In this document: positions 25,916 to 33,693 of the stretch, in pieces
Numbering within the stretch: position 1 is the first letter of the stretch
Layout of the letters: each line of letters starts with the position of its first letter
Notes under the pieces: generated by a model
The model's database searches: none
Seen by the model: only the letters and a program-made list of their open reading frames with translations
Told to the model about the DNA's origin: nothing
Translations under genes and position numbers: made by a program
From: Vitreoscilla sp.
GTDB taxonomy: Bacteria; Pseudomonadota; Gammaproteobacteria; Burkholderiales; Burkholderiaceae_C
Reading direction: 5' to 3'
Length of the DNA: 64,000 bases
NCBI GenBank assembly: GCA_018780145.1
Contig: JADMKA010000001.1
Span: 1-64,000, forward strand

Positions 25916-26899
25916 TCACCAATGCAGCGCCGCCGTGTGCACGGGCGCGTCCCACAGCGACTTCAGTTCGTCGTCCAGCATGGTCACTGTCAGCGATGCA
26001 CCGGCCATCTCGAGTGCCGTGGTGTAGTTGCCCACCAGCGAGCGAATGGGGACCAGGCCCTGAGCGCGCAGGCGCTCGGCGGCGCAGTGATAGAGCAGAT
26101 ACAGCTCCATCTGAGGGGTGCCGCCGAACCCGTTGACATGCAGCAGCACCTCGCGGCCGCGTTCGGGCTTCAGGTCCGACAAAATGGCGCCGAGCAACTC
26201 ATCCACGATCAACCCGGCAGGCTTGATCTTGTCGCGCCTGCGTCCGGGTTCGCCGTGGATCCCGACCCCGATTTCCATTTCGTCGTCGCCGATGTCGAAG
26301 GTCGCACGCCCGGCCGCGGGAACCGTGCAGCTGGTGAATGCCACCCCCATCGACGCGGTGGCCGCGTTCACGCGGTCGCCCAGGGTCTTGCACTCCAGCA
26401 GATTGGCGCCAGCCTCGGCGGCGGCTCCCACCATCTTTTCGACCATCAGGGTGCCGGCGACACCGCGCCGCCCCGTCGTGTGCTTGGAGTTCTCCACCGC
26501 CACATCGTCGTTGACCAGCACCGTGGCGTTCTCCAGGTCCAGCATCTCGCTGGCGATCTGGAAGTTCATCAGATCACCGGCATAGTTCTTGACGATGAAC
26601 AGGATGCCCCGGTCGGCATGGACGGAGGCCGCCGCGGCCAGCATCTGGTCCGGCGTGGGCGAGGTGAACACCTGGCCGGCGCAGGCCGCGTCCAGCATGC
26701 CGCGGCCCACGAAGCCGGCATGCAGTGGCTCGTGCCCGGAGCCGCCGCCCGACAACAGAGCCACCTTCTTGCTGGCGCGCTCCGCACGGGCGACGAAAGT
26801 GGGCTCGAACTCGACCCGCAGCAGCCCGGCATGCGCCTCCACCAGGCCGCCAAGCGACTCCCGCATCACCGAGTCGATGTCGTTGATGAACTTTTTCAT
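25916..26899 (-). CDS. dhaK: Dihydroxyacetone kinase substrate-binding subunit DhaK
   Basis: This 327-residue subunit binds a short ketose through a covalent hemiaminal. The active-site residues are present: H56 in [11 protein letters not shown]109 in VKNYAGD and H215 in GVGIHGEPG. With DhaL it transfers phosphate to dihydroxyacetone, giving dihydroxyacetone phosphate. Its ATG overlaps the dhaL stop (ATGA). No DhaM phosphotransferase subunit is present, so ATP rather than the PTS is the likely donor. Related two-subunit kinases in mycobacteria and rhizobia phosphorylate erythrulose, so C4 ketoses are possible substrates. Confidence 0.94.
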   Translation of the reverse strand: MKKFINDIDSVMRESLGGLVEAHAGLLRVEFEPTFVARAERASKKVALLSGGGSGHEPLHAGFVGRGMLDAACAGQVFTSPTPDQMLAAAASVHADRGILFIVKNYAGDLMNFQIASEMLDLENATVLVNDDVAVENSKHTTGRRGVAGTLMVEKMVGAAAEAGANLLECKTLGDRVNAATASMGVAFTSCTVPAAGRATFDIGDDEMEIGVGIHGEPGRRRDKIKPAGLIVDELLGAILSDLKPERGREVLLHVNGFGGTPQMELYLLYHCAAERLRAQGLVPIRSLVGNYTTALEMAGASLTVTMLDDELKSLWDAPVHTAALHW

Positions 26900-27546
26900 G
26901 CTGCACCTTGCGATTCGGTCGGCTGGAGAACCGTGGCGCAGACGGCGGCAATGGTCACCTCGCAGGTCTTGCAGCCTGGGTCGATGTGCCCCAGCGCGCG
27001 CTCCCCGAGAAAGGACGCTCGCCCCTTGCTCGCGATCATGTCCTTGGTGGCCAGCATGTTGCGGGTCGCCTCCTCGTTCAGCTGAGCGCACAGCGCCGGC
27101 AACGGGGTGTCCTCGTCGACCAGCCGGATCAGCAGGCGCGACACCGGGATCAGCACATCCAGCATCGTCTTCTCGCCCACGTCGGCCTTGCCACGCTGCT
27201 TGATGGCCTCCACACCGCTCGCGAACGCCTCGGCGAATTCGGCCCGGCTGGGCTCCTCCAGGCCTTCGAGGGACTTGCCCATGGCCATGAAGAAGCTCGA
27301 GATCAGCGGCCCCGAGGCCCCGCCGATGGTGCCGAGCAGCTTCATGCCGATCTTGTGCAACGCCAGCCCTGGCGGCATGTCGCGCAGGTCGGGGCTCATC
27401 TGGACCAGCACTTCGCAGCCGCGCCGCACATTGATGAAGTGGTCACCGTCACCAATCGCCCGATCGAGCGACTCAATCTGCGACTCGTTGTCGAGAATGG
27501 CGCGCTGCACGGCGACAAGCGCTTCGATAATCATGGGGGTGTTCAA
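26896..27546 (-). CDS. dhaL: Dihydroxyacetone kinase nucleotide-binding subunit DhaL
   Basis: This 216-residue helical-barrel subunit binds ATP/ADP. The magnesium-binding pattern D28-x4-D33-x-D35 is in LDRAIGDGDHF, and the phosphate-binding region GTIGGASGPL is present. The start is a TTG at 27546 with AAGGAG about 6 bases upstream; the in-frame ATG at 27534 lacks such a site. It is upstream of and overlaps dhaK, and follows the 64-residue protein gene by 44 bases. Within the operon it links the ABC transporter to central metabolism. Confidence 0.93.
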   Translation of the reverse strand: MNTPMIIEALVAVQRAILDNESQIESLDRAIGDGDHFINVRRGCEVLVQMSPDLRDMPPGLALHKIGMKLLGTIGGASGPLISSFFMAMGKSLEGLEEPSRAEFAEAFASGVEAIKQRGKADVGEKTMLDVLIPVSRLLIRLVDEDTPLPALCAQLNEEATRNMLATKDMIASKGRASFLGERALGHIDPGCKTCEVTIAAVCATVLQPTESQGAA

Positions 27547-27590
27547 GGTTTCTCCTTGTCTTGGGGTGGGGTCGCGTCGGAACGGCCGGT

Positions 27591-27785
27591 TCAGTGGATG
27601 GAAACGAGTTGAACGTCGGGCAACCAGAACTCGCGCCCAACGACGGTCCTGGCGTACAGGTAGTTGGCTCGAGCCCGCTCGCTGAGCGCATCGATGTCCA
27701 CGCGCCCGGACTTGTCGCAGGGAAAGACATAGGCGCGGCCCGGATCGAACAGCGCACGGAATCGCAATTGATAGAGGTCGTTCAC
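27591..27785 (-). CDS. 64-residue protein of unknown function in the polyol operon
   Basis: The GTG at 27785 has an excellent AAGGAG 7 bases upstream, strong evidence that this short gene is translated. The product has no signal peptide or membrane segment. It contains FDPGRAYVFPCDKSGRVDID and ends with REFWLPDVQLVSIH, giving a compact alpha/beta look. No family is recognised. It lies between the second ATPase gene and dhaL in a co-directional operon, so a role in the pathway, such as modulating the transporter or kinase, is a guess. Confidence 0.72.
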   Translation of the reverse strand: MNDLYQLRFRALFDPGRAYVFPCDKSGRVDIDALSERARANYLYARTVVGREFWLPDVQLVSIH

Positions 27786-27808
27786 GATCGGTCTCCTTGA
27801 TATGGCGC

Positions 27809-28819
27809 TCAAGCGGCGAGACGTCGCCCGGTCGCGTCGAAGAACATGCAGCGTTCGGGCGGAAAGCTCAGCCGAACTTTGGCGCCGGGTACCAGCCCCT
27901 CATCGAGCATCGTCCGCGCCCGCACCTCGATGCCCATGTGTTCTGCCACCACCAGGTGCTTGACCAGCGAGTACTCGATGACGGAGTAGGACTGCGCCCC
28001 GTCGCCAGCCGCGAGGACGACGTCCTCGGGGCGGATGGCGACATGCGTCGCCCGCGGGTCGGCCCACCCGGCAAACCAGGACGCGGGAAGGATGTTGACC
28101 GCGGGCGAACCCAATCGCTGCGCGACCTCCAGCGTCTGCGGTTGGTCGTAGATCTGCAGCGGGGTTCCGATCTGCTGGATCCGGCCATGCTCCAGGATGG
28201 CGATGCGGTCCGCGAGCGTGGTCGCCTCGACCTGGTCATGGGTGACGTAGACGACAGTCGCGCCGCTGGAGCGCTGCAAGCGCTTGAGTTCGACCCGAAG
28301 CTCCTCTCTCAACCCGGCGTCGAGCGAGGACAGGGGCTCGTCCATCAGGTAGACACGCGGCTCCCGGACCAGCGCGCGCCCGATGGCAACCCGCTGCATT
28401 TCCCCGCCGGACAGGGCGGTGGATTTGCGCTGCAGCTTGCTCTCGATGTGCAACATGGCCGCGACCCGTTCGACGCGGGCACGGATCTCCGCCTCGGCCA
28501 GGCGCCGCATGGGCGCGCGCAAAGGGAACGCCATGTTGTCGAAGACCGTCAGGTGCGGATACAGCGAGTACTGCTGAAACACGAATGCGCAGTCGCGTTG
28601 GGCCGGCGCGTTCGAGGTCACATCCTCGCCATTCATCAATACACGCCCCGCCTCGGGCGCTTCGAGGCCCGCGATGAGTCGCAAGGTCGTGGTCTTGCCG
28701 GCACCACTCGGGCCGAGGAGGACGAAGAACTCACCGTCGACGATGTCGAGCTGCATCGCGTCGACAGCCGTGACGTCGCCGAAGCGCTTGGTGATGCTCT
28801 GAAGGGAAATGCTAGCCAT
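27809..28819 (-). CDS. ABC importer ATPase 2, sugar/polyol (UgpC/MalK-type)
   Basis: This 336-residue ATPase has Walker A GPSGAGKTT, Q-loop FQQYSLYPHL, a canonical signature LSGGE, Walker B YLMDEP and the H-loop THDQ. A C-terminal regulatory TOBE domain includes AIRPEDVVLA. It pairs with the ATPase encoded just upstream, whose stop overlaps its start by 8 bases. Two different ATPases for one importer are characteristic of the rhizobial glycerol transporters (GlpS/GlpT), which supports a polyol substrate. Confidence 0.93.
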   Translation of the reverse strand: MASISLQSITKRFGDVTAVDAMQLDIVDGEFFVLLGPSGAGKTTTLRLIAGLEAPEAGRVLMNGEDVTSNAPAQRDCAFVFQQYSLYPHLTVFDNMAFPLRAPMRRLAEAEIRARVERVAAMLHIESKLQRKSTALSGGEMQRVAIGRALVREPRVYLMDEPLSSLDAGLREELRVELKRLQRSSGATVVYVTHDQVEATTLADRIAILEHGRIQQIGTPLQIYDQPQTLEVAQRLGSPAVNILPASWFAGWADPRATHVAIRPEDVVLAAGDGAQSYSVIEYSLVKHLVVAEHMGIEVRARTMLDEGLVPGAKVRLSFPPERCMFFDATGRRLAA

Positions 28820-29918
28820 GGCGCATGCTCGGTCGGTGGGCTTGGGTGGTGACACTGGGCAGCAAGCGCTCGGATTCGGCATCGAACAGCACAATGCGTT
28901 GCGTGTCGAAGCTCAGCCCGACGCGGTCGCCTTCGGCGGGCCGCACGGTCTTGTCGACCACGGCCTTCAGCACACCGGCCGCGGTCTGCAGCTCGGCGAT
29001 CCAGTGCGATCCGAAGTATTCGACGCGCTCGACGCGGCCCGGCAGCCCGGTTTCAGGCGGCTGCAGGCGCACATGCTCGGGGCGGACACCCAGCAACGCG
29101 CCCGCAGCAGCGGCTGCGGCGGCGGGAATGTCGACGCGCTGCCCATCCACGCGCACCTGGGTGTCGCCGGCTGCCACGCCGCCGTGAACCTGGAGCAGAT
29201 TCATCGGTGGGCGGCCAATGAACTTGGCCACGAAGACGCACGAAGGGAAGTGGTAGATGCCCTGCGGATCGTCGGCCTGCAGGATCTCGCCCTTGTTCAT
29301 GACCACGATGTGGTCGGCCAGCGCCATGGCCTCGTTCTGGTCGTGCGTGACAAACACGGTGGTGGTCTTGAGCCGCTCGTGCAGCTTGCGCAGCTCGACG
29401 CACATCAGCTCGCGGAACTCGGCGTCCAGCGTCCCCAGCGGCTCATCCATCAGGAACGCCTTGGGTTCGCGCACGATGGCACGGCCGAGCGCCACGCGTT
29501 GGCGGTCGCCGCCGGCCAGGCCGCCAACGCGCGAGCCGAGCAGGTGGTCGATGCGCAGGATGCCGGCAACCTCCTTGACGCGCCGGTCGATCTCGGAGCG
29601 AGACACGCCTTCGTTTCGCAACGGGAACTCAAGGTTCTCGCGAACGCCCAGGTGGGGGTACAAGGCGAACAGCTGGAAGACCATGGCGATGTCGCGTTCG
29701 CGCGGCCTCAGGTAGGTCACGTCCTCGCCATCCAATGTGATGGCTCCCGAGGTCGGGAATTCGAGGCCGGCGATCATGCGCAGCGTGGTTGTCTTGCCGC
29801 AGCCCGACGGCCCCAACAGGACCACGAACTTGCCGTCTTCCAGCACGAGCGAGGAGTCGCGCACTGCCGTGAAGTCGGCGAAGCGCTTCTGCAGGTTCTT
29901 GATTCGGATTTCAGCCAT
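28812..29918 (-). CDS. ABC importer ATPase 1, sugar/polyol, with variant signature
   Basis: This 368-residue ATPase has Walker A GPSGCGKT at 36-43, Walker B FLMDEP at 155-160 and H192 in THDQ. The signature motif reads LAGGD (134-138) instead of LSGGQ. This is a departure in the motif that contacts ATP bound to the partner subunit. The partner ATPase keeps LSGGE, so the heterodimer may have unequal ATP sites. A C-terminal TOBE region (LLGVRPEHVRL) is present. It begins 2 bases after the DUF2160 gene. Confidence 0.93.
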   Translation of the reverse strand: MAEIRIKNLQKRFADFTAVRDSSLVLEDGKFVVLLGPSGCGKTTTLRMIAGLEFPTSGAITLDGEDVTYLRPRERDIAMVFQLFALYPHLGVRENLEFPLRNEGVSRSEIDRRVKEVAGILRIDHLLGSRVGGLAGGDRQRVALGRAIVREPKAFLMDEPLGTLDAEFRELMCVELRKLHERLKTTTVFVTHDQNEAMALADHIVVMNKGEILQADDPQGIYHFPSCVFVAKFIGRPPMNLLQVHGGVAAGDTQVRVDGQRVDIPAAAAAAAGALLGVRPEHVRLQPPETGLPGRVERVEYFGSHWIAELQTAAGVLKAVVDKTVRPAEGDRVGLSFDTQRIVLFDAESERLLPSVTTQAHRPSMRHG

Positions 29919-29920
29919 GG

Positions 29921-30115
29921 TCAGTCCTGCGGGAGCTTTCCGGCGATGGAGTAGCCGATCACGCCGGCCAGCAGCACGGTGAAGCCGTAGCTGTAGACGT
30001 CGATCGACCAGGGCTGCATCAGCATCGCCAGGCCGAGACCGATGAGTGCGGTGGTGCCGTGTTCCCACGGCGCGCGGCGCAGCCAGCGTGGCGTGGTGCG
30101 TTGGGGCTGGTTCAT
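29921..30115 (-). CDS. DUF2160 small membrane protein of the polyol transporter
   Basis: This 64-residue protein has two short transmembrane stretches (about 19-34 and 38-58, the latter YSYGFTVLLAGVIGYSIAG) and a conserved RAPWEHGTTA start region. It matches the DUF2160 family found inside glycerol ABC operons of alpha- and beta-proteobacteria, usually as an extra small integral protein. Its ATG overlaps the stop of the upstream permease (ATGA), and it ends 2 bases before the next ATPase. Its exact role is unknown, possibly a permease accessory. Confidence 0.85.
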   Translation of the reverse strand: MNQPQRTTPRWLRRAPWEHGTTALIGLGLAMLMQPWSIDVYSYGFTVLLAGVIGYSIAGKLPQD

Positions 30116-31059
30116 TTGCGGATGGCTCCGAAGGTCACGCCGCGCAGCAGGTGCTTGCGCAACAGCACGGTGAAGAACAGGACCGGCAGCAGGAACAGGG
30201 TGGTGCCGGCCGCCATCGCGGGCCAATCCAGGCCACCTTCACCGATGATGGTGGGAATGAACGGTGGCGATGTCTGTGCCGTTCCGCTGGTGAGCAGCAA
30301 CGCGAAGGCATACTCGTTCCACGCAAAGATCAGGCAGAAGATCGCCGTGGTGGCAATGCCGGTGGCCGCCTGCGGCAGAACCACCTTGACGAAGGCCTGC
30401 CAGCGCGTATACCCGTCGACCATGGCAGCCTCCTCGTACTCGCGCGGTATCTCGTCCATGAACCCCTTGAGCAGCCAGACCGAAAGCGACAGGTTCACCA
30501 CCGTGTAGAGAAGAATCAGGCCGACGTGGGTGTCGTTCAGCCCCACGTTGCGGAACATCAGGTAGATCGGGATGGCCACGGCGATCGGCGGCATCATCCG
30601 TGTCGACAGGATGAAGAACAGCAGGTCGTCCTTGCCAGGTACCCTGAACCGTGAGAAGGCGTAGGCCGCCAACGTGCCCAGCACCACCGACAGCAGTGTC
30701 GAGCCGAAGCCGATCAGCAGCGAGTTGGAGTACCGGTCGATGAATCGCGACGGACCGGCGAGGATCATCTGCTGTTCGCGCACCAGGCCTTCGTACCATG
30801 TCGCGGGAGGCGGGAGCGCCGCCAGTTCCTCGGCACTGACGCGTGACCTCGTGGTGAACAGATTCACGTAGCCGATCAACGACTGTTCTGCCACCACCTT
30901 GGGGGGGTACGCAATCGCGTCCTGCGGTGTGCGAAAGCTGGTCATGAAGATCCAGACCAACGGGATCAGAGACACGATGGCATAGCCGACGACCAGGATG
31001 CCGGCGAACCACTTGGCACGCGCACTCGGCTCCAGAGGGCTGTGGGGATGGTTTTTCAT
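30112..31059 (-). CDS. ABC importer permease 2, sugar/polyol (MalG-type)
   Basis: This 315-residue permease has six predicted membrane helices. The first begins at about residue 17 (WFAGILVVGYAIVSLIPLVWIFMTSF). The cytoplasmic EAA loop is recognisable as PREYEEAAMVDGYTRWQAFVKVVLPQ, where the ATPases dock. It overlaps both neighbours by four bases (ATGA). It forms the channel together with the first permease. Confidence 0.94.
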   Translation of the reverse strand: MKNHPHSPLEPSARAKWFAGILVVGYAIVSLIPLVWIFMTSFRTPQDAIAYPPKVVAEQSLIGYVNLFTTRSRVSAEELAALPPPATWYEGLVREQQMILAGPSRFIDRYSNSLLIGFGSTLLSVVLGTLAAYAFSRFRVPGKDDLLFFILSTRMMPPIAVAIPIYLMFRNVGLNDTHVGLILLYTVVNLSLSVWLLKGFMDEIPREYEEAAMVDGYTRWQAFVKVVLPQAATGIATTAIFCLIFAWNEYAFALLLTSGTAQTSPPFIPTIIGEGGLDWPAMAAGTTLFLLPVLFFTVLLRKHLLRGVTFGAIRK

Positions 31060-31958
31060 CGCTGCTTCACTTTCTCGAGGAAGCGCACCGCCACCAGCGA
31101 CAGGCCGTAGATCGATACGAACATGATGATCGCCAGGGCCGAGGCGTATCCGGTACGCCACTTCTCGAAGGCCTCGCGCTTGAGCTTGATGGAGGACAGC
31201 TCGGTCACCGAACCCGGGCCGCCGTTGGTGAGTTGATCTACCAGGTCGAACATCTTGAAGTTCTCGATCGTGCGGAACAGCAACGCCAGGATGATGAAAG
31301 GCATCACCATCGGCAGCGTGATGCGCCAGAACTTGGTCCAGGCCGACGCACGGTCGATCTCGGCGGCCTCGTACAGATAGGGTGGGATCGAGCGCAACCC
31401 GGCCAGCAGCAGCAGCATCACGTAGGGCGTCCACATCCAGGTGTCGACCAGCACAATGGCCCAGGGCGAAAGCTGCGTGTCGCCGAGCATCGTGAACGCA
31501 CCAGGCCCACCGAAGAAGTTGACGATGTAGTTGAAGATGCCGTACTGCGGTTCGAAGAAGTACTTCCAGAAGGTGCCCACCACTGCGGGCGCCAGCATCA
31601 TCGGCAGCAGAATGGCGGTGCTCCAGAAACTGTGGGAGCGGAACCTCTTGTTGAGCAACAACGCGAGGCCGAAGCCGAGCAGCAGTTGCAGCGTGATCGA
31701 CGAGACCAGGAAGTGCGCGGTCGCGCGCATGTTCTCCCAGATGGCCTCATCGTTGAGAACACGCTGGTAGTTGTCGATGCCCTGCCAGACCACCTCGGCG
31801 CTGGGCCTGTTGGCGCGGTAGTTCGTGAACGACAGGTAGATCGTCCAGAACAACGGAAAGATGTTGAACGCCAGCAGCAGCACGATGGTCGGGCCGACGA
31901 AGAGCCAGGCCAGTGCGCGGTCCGACAGGCCCTGCGGGCCGATGAGCGATTTGGGCAT
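31056..31958 (-). CDS. ABC importer permease 1, sugar/polyol (MalF-type)
   Basis: This 300-residue permease has six membrane helices and an EAA loop (LYEAAEIDRASAWTKFWRITLP). The start MPKSLIGPQGLSDRALAWLF at 31958 is used; the frame is open further upstream, but that part overlaps the intercistronic hairpin at 31981-32004. It follows the binding-protein gene by 83 bases. It completes an importer of the glycerol/sugar-phosphate type with the second permease, two ATPases and the binding protein. Confidence 0.94.
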   Translation of the reverse strand: MPKSLIGPQGLSDRALAWLFVGPTIVLLLAFNIFPLFWTIYLSFTNYRANRPSAEVVWQGIDNYQRVLNDEAIWENMRATAHFLVSSITLQLLLGFGLALLLNKRFRSHSFWSTAILLPMMLAPAVVGTFWKYFFEPQYGIFNYIVNFFGGPGAFTMLGDTQLSPWAIVLVDTWMWTPYVMLLLLAGLRSIPPYLYEAAEIDRASAWTKFWRITLPMVMPFIILALLFRTIENFKMFDLVDQLTNGGPGSVTELSSIKLKREAFEKWRTGYASALAIIMFVSIYGLSLVAVRFLEKVKQR

Positions 31959-31980
31959 GATCTGCTTGGTTGGGTCGATG

Positions 31981-32004
31981 GACCGGAGGGCGAACCCTCC
32001 GGTC
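31981..32004 (-). other. Intercistronic hairpin between binding protein and permease genes
   Basis: GACCGGAGGG (31981-31990) pairs perfectly with CCCTCCGGTC (31995-32004) around a CGAA tetraloop (UUCG in the minus-strand RNA). There is no T run. Such hairpins often protect the upstream binding-protein mRNA and lower downstream expression, as in malE-malF. Confidence 0.75.
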
Positions 32005-32041
32005 CCGGTGTTCGCGCCGTGGGCCGCGAACACGTCTTGCC

Positions 32042-33376
32042 TCACTTGGTCTTGCCGTCTTCCTTGAAGACCTCAGACCAGTCCTTCTCGAGCGCGTCGA
32101 GTGCGGCCTGCGGCGTGCCCTTGCCAGCGACCACGTAGTCGTGGACACGGTTCTGCATCGCCAGCAGCAGCTGCGCGTACGACGGATCAGCCGGGAAGTC
32201 CTTCACCATCTTCATGGAATCCTGGAAGACCTGGGCGTAGGAGGTGCTGGTCGCGAACCCAGGCTGATTCAGGATCGCGTTCAGGCAGGTGAAGCCACCG
32301 CCATCCCACCACTTCTGCTGGATCGCCGGCTGCGCGAACCACTTCATGTACTCCAGCGCCATGTCCTTCTTGTCGGAGTACTTGACGACCGAGATGCCCT
32401 GGCCACCGAGCTGCGCGTGCTGCACGTCACCCTTGGGGATCGCGAAGAAGCCGGTCTTCTCTCCGCCGACCTGCGGGTCCTTGGAGATGCCCGGGAAGAA
32501 GGCGATGAAGTTCATCTGCATCGCCACCTGGCCCGACTTGTAGGAGTCGAGGTTCTCACCCATGTAGGCATTGGAGTGCCCGGGCGGCGTGATGGTGTCG
32601 TACAGGTCCTTGTAGACAGTCAGGCCCTTGACGGCGCCAGCCCCGTTGATGAAGCCCTTCAAGTCGTACGGCTTCTTGGGGTTCATGTAGTCCATGCCGT
32701 AGGCGTACATGGTGTTGGTCACGCCCATCGTGATGCCCTCGGAACCGCGCTCGGTGTAGAGCGCTGCGCCGTAGACCTTCTTGCCGTCGATCACGCGGTT
32801 CTGGAAGAACTGGCCGACCTGCTTGAACTCGTCCCAGGTCTTGGGCGCCGCCAGGTCGCGGCCATACTTCTGCTTGAACTCGGCCTTCAGCTCCGGGCGG
32901 GCGAACCAGTCCTTGCGGTAGGTGAACGCCACCGCGTCACCCATGGCCGGCAGCGCGTAGTAGTTCTTCGTGCCCTTGGGCCAGGTCGAGTAGCCCTCGA
33001 CGGTGGCCGGAGCGAAGTCGCTCATCTTGATGCCGTTCTTGTCGAAGAACTCGTTGAGCTTGACGTAATGCCCCTCGGTTGCCGCGGAACCGATCCACTG
33101 GCTGTCGCCGATCAGCAGATCGCACAACTTGCCTTTGGAGTTCAGCTCGTTGAGCATGCGCTGCGCGAAGTTCGGCCATGGCACGAACTCGTATTTCATG
33201 GCGATGCCGGTCTTGGCGGTGAAATCCTTCGACAGCTCGACCAGCGCGTTGGCGGGATCCCAGGCCGCCCAGCACAGCGTCAGCTGCTTCTGTTGCGCCT
33301 GCGCGCCCCCGCTCATCAGCGCAGCCGTCGCGAACGCGCTCGCGGCGACGGCCAGCTTGCCCTTGTTGAAGCTCAT
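32042..33376 (-). CDS. Periplasmic sugar/polyol-binding protein of the ABC importer
   Basis: This 444-residue protein has a signal peptide (cleavage near GGAQAQQK) and the type II binding fold of the family 1 sugar-binding proteins (LTLCWAAWDPANALVELSKDF, YYALPAMGDAVAFTYRKDWF, VAMQMNFIAFFPG). The tryptophan-rich N terminus and the neighbouring DUF2160 gene match the binding protein of rhizobial glycerol transporters. An AGGAG lies before the ATG at 33376. It is the first gene of the operon; the 317-base region upstream carries AT-rich repeats. The substrate could be glycerol, dihydroxyacetone or a longer polyol. Confidence 0.93.
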   Translation of the reverse strand: MSFNKGKLAVAASAFATAALMSGGAQAQQKQLTLCWAAWDPANALVELSKDFTAKTGIAMKYEFVPWPNFAQRMLNELNSKGKLCDLLIGDSQWIGSAATEGHYVKLNEFFDKNGIKMSDFAPATVEGYSTWPKGTKNYYALPAMGDAVAFTYRKDWFARPELKAEFKQKYGRDLAAPKTWDEFKQVGQFFQNRVIDGKKVYGAALYTERGSEGITMGVTNTMYAYGMDYMNPKKPYDLKGFINGAGAVKGLTVYKDLYDTITPPGHSNAYMGENLDSYKSGQVAMQMNFIAFFPGISKDPQVGGEKTGFFAIPKGDVQHAQLGGQGISVVKYSDKKDMALEYMKWFAQPAIQQKWWDGGGFTCLNAILNQPGFATSTSYAQVFQDSMKMVKDFPADPSYAQLLLAMQNRVHDYVVAGKGTPQAALDALEKDWSEVFKEDGKTK

Positions 33377-33693
33377 CCTCGGTCTCCTGTTCGATATCAA
33401 TCGCGGCCAATCGCCGCGGGCTCTGGACGGGGCACGGCGGTCGTGCCGGCCTCGGTGTGGGGCCGCCGCCACCAGGTGATGGAGCGACCTTGGGGCACAG
33501 TTTAAGCACATCATTTAATAAATCACTCAAGGAAAACCCTAAATCAATCATCCCGCGTCGTTGATGGGAGGACAGCGCTCGATCGGGCCATCGCCCCCCC
33601 CAAGCCGGCCACGAACTGGCCCCTTGGCCGACCGCCCAGATTCGGCGACACTACGATGGATTTATTTCTTTGGGCACTTTGCGGCCCTCAACC
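33377..33693. promoter_or_regulatory. Control region of the divergent polyol operon and LacI gene
   Basis: This 317-base intergenic region has an AT-rich island at 33500-33550 in otherwise GC-rich DNA. The palindrome ATTTA-A-TAAAT is at 33513-33523, flanked by T and A at both ends (33511-33525). Its minus-strand reading TGATTTATTA (33516-33525) recurs before the porin gene at 37809-37818. A second copy, GATTGATTTA, is at 33540-33549 on the minus strand. A weaker GGATTTATTT lies at 33658-33667, 27 bases before the LacI start. These are candidate operators for the LacI protein. No exact promoter could be fixed. Confidence 0.55.

Noticed and set aside
33377-33693. Short open frames in the region between the binding protein and LacI genes
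   Set aside because: They lack ribosome binding sites and cross AT-rich operator-like DNA; no conserved features.
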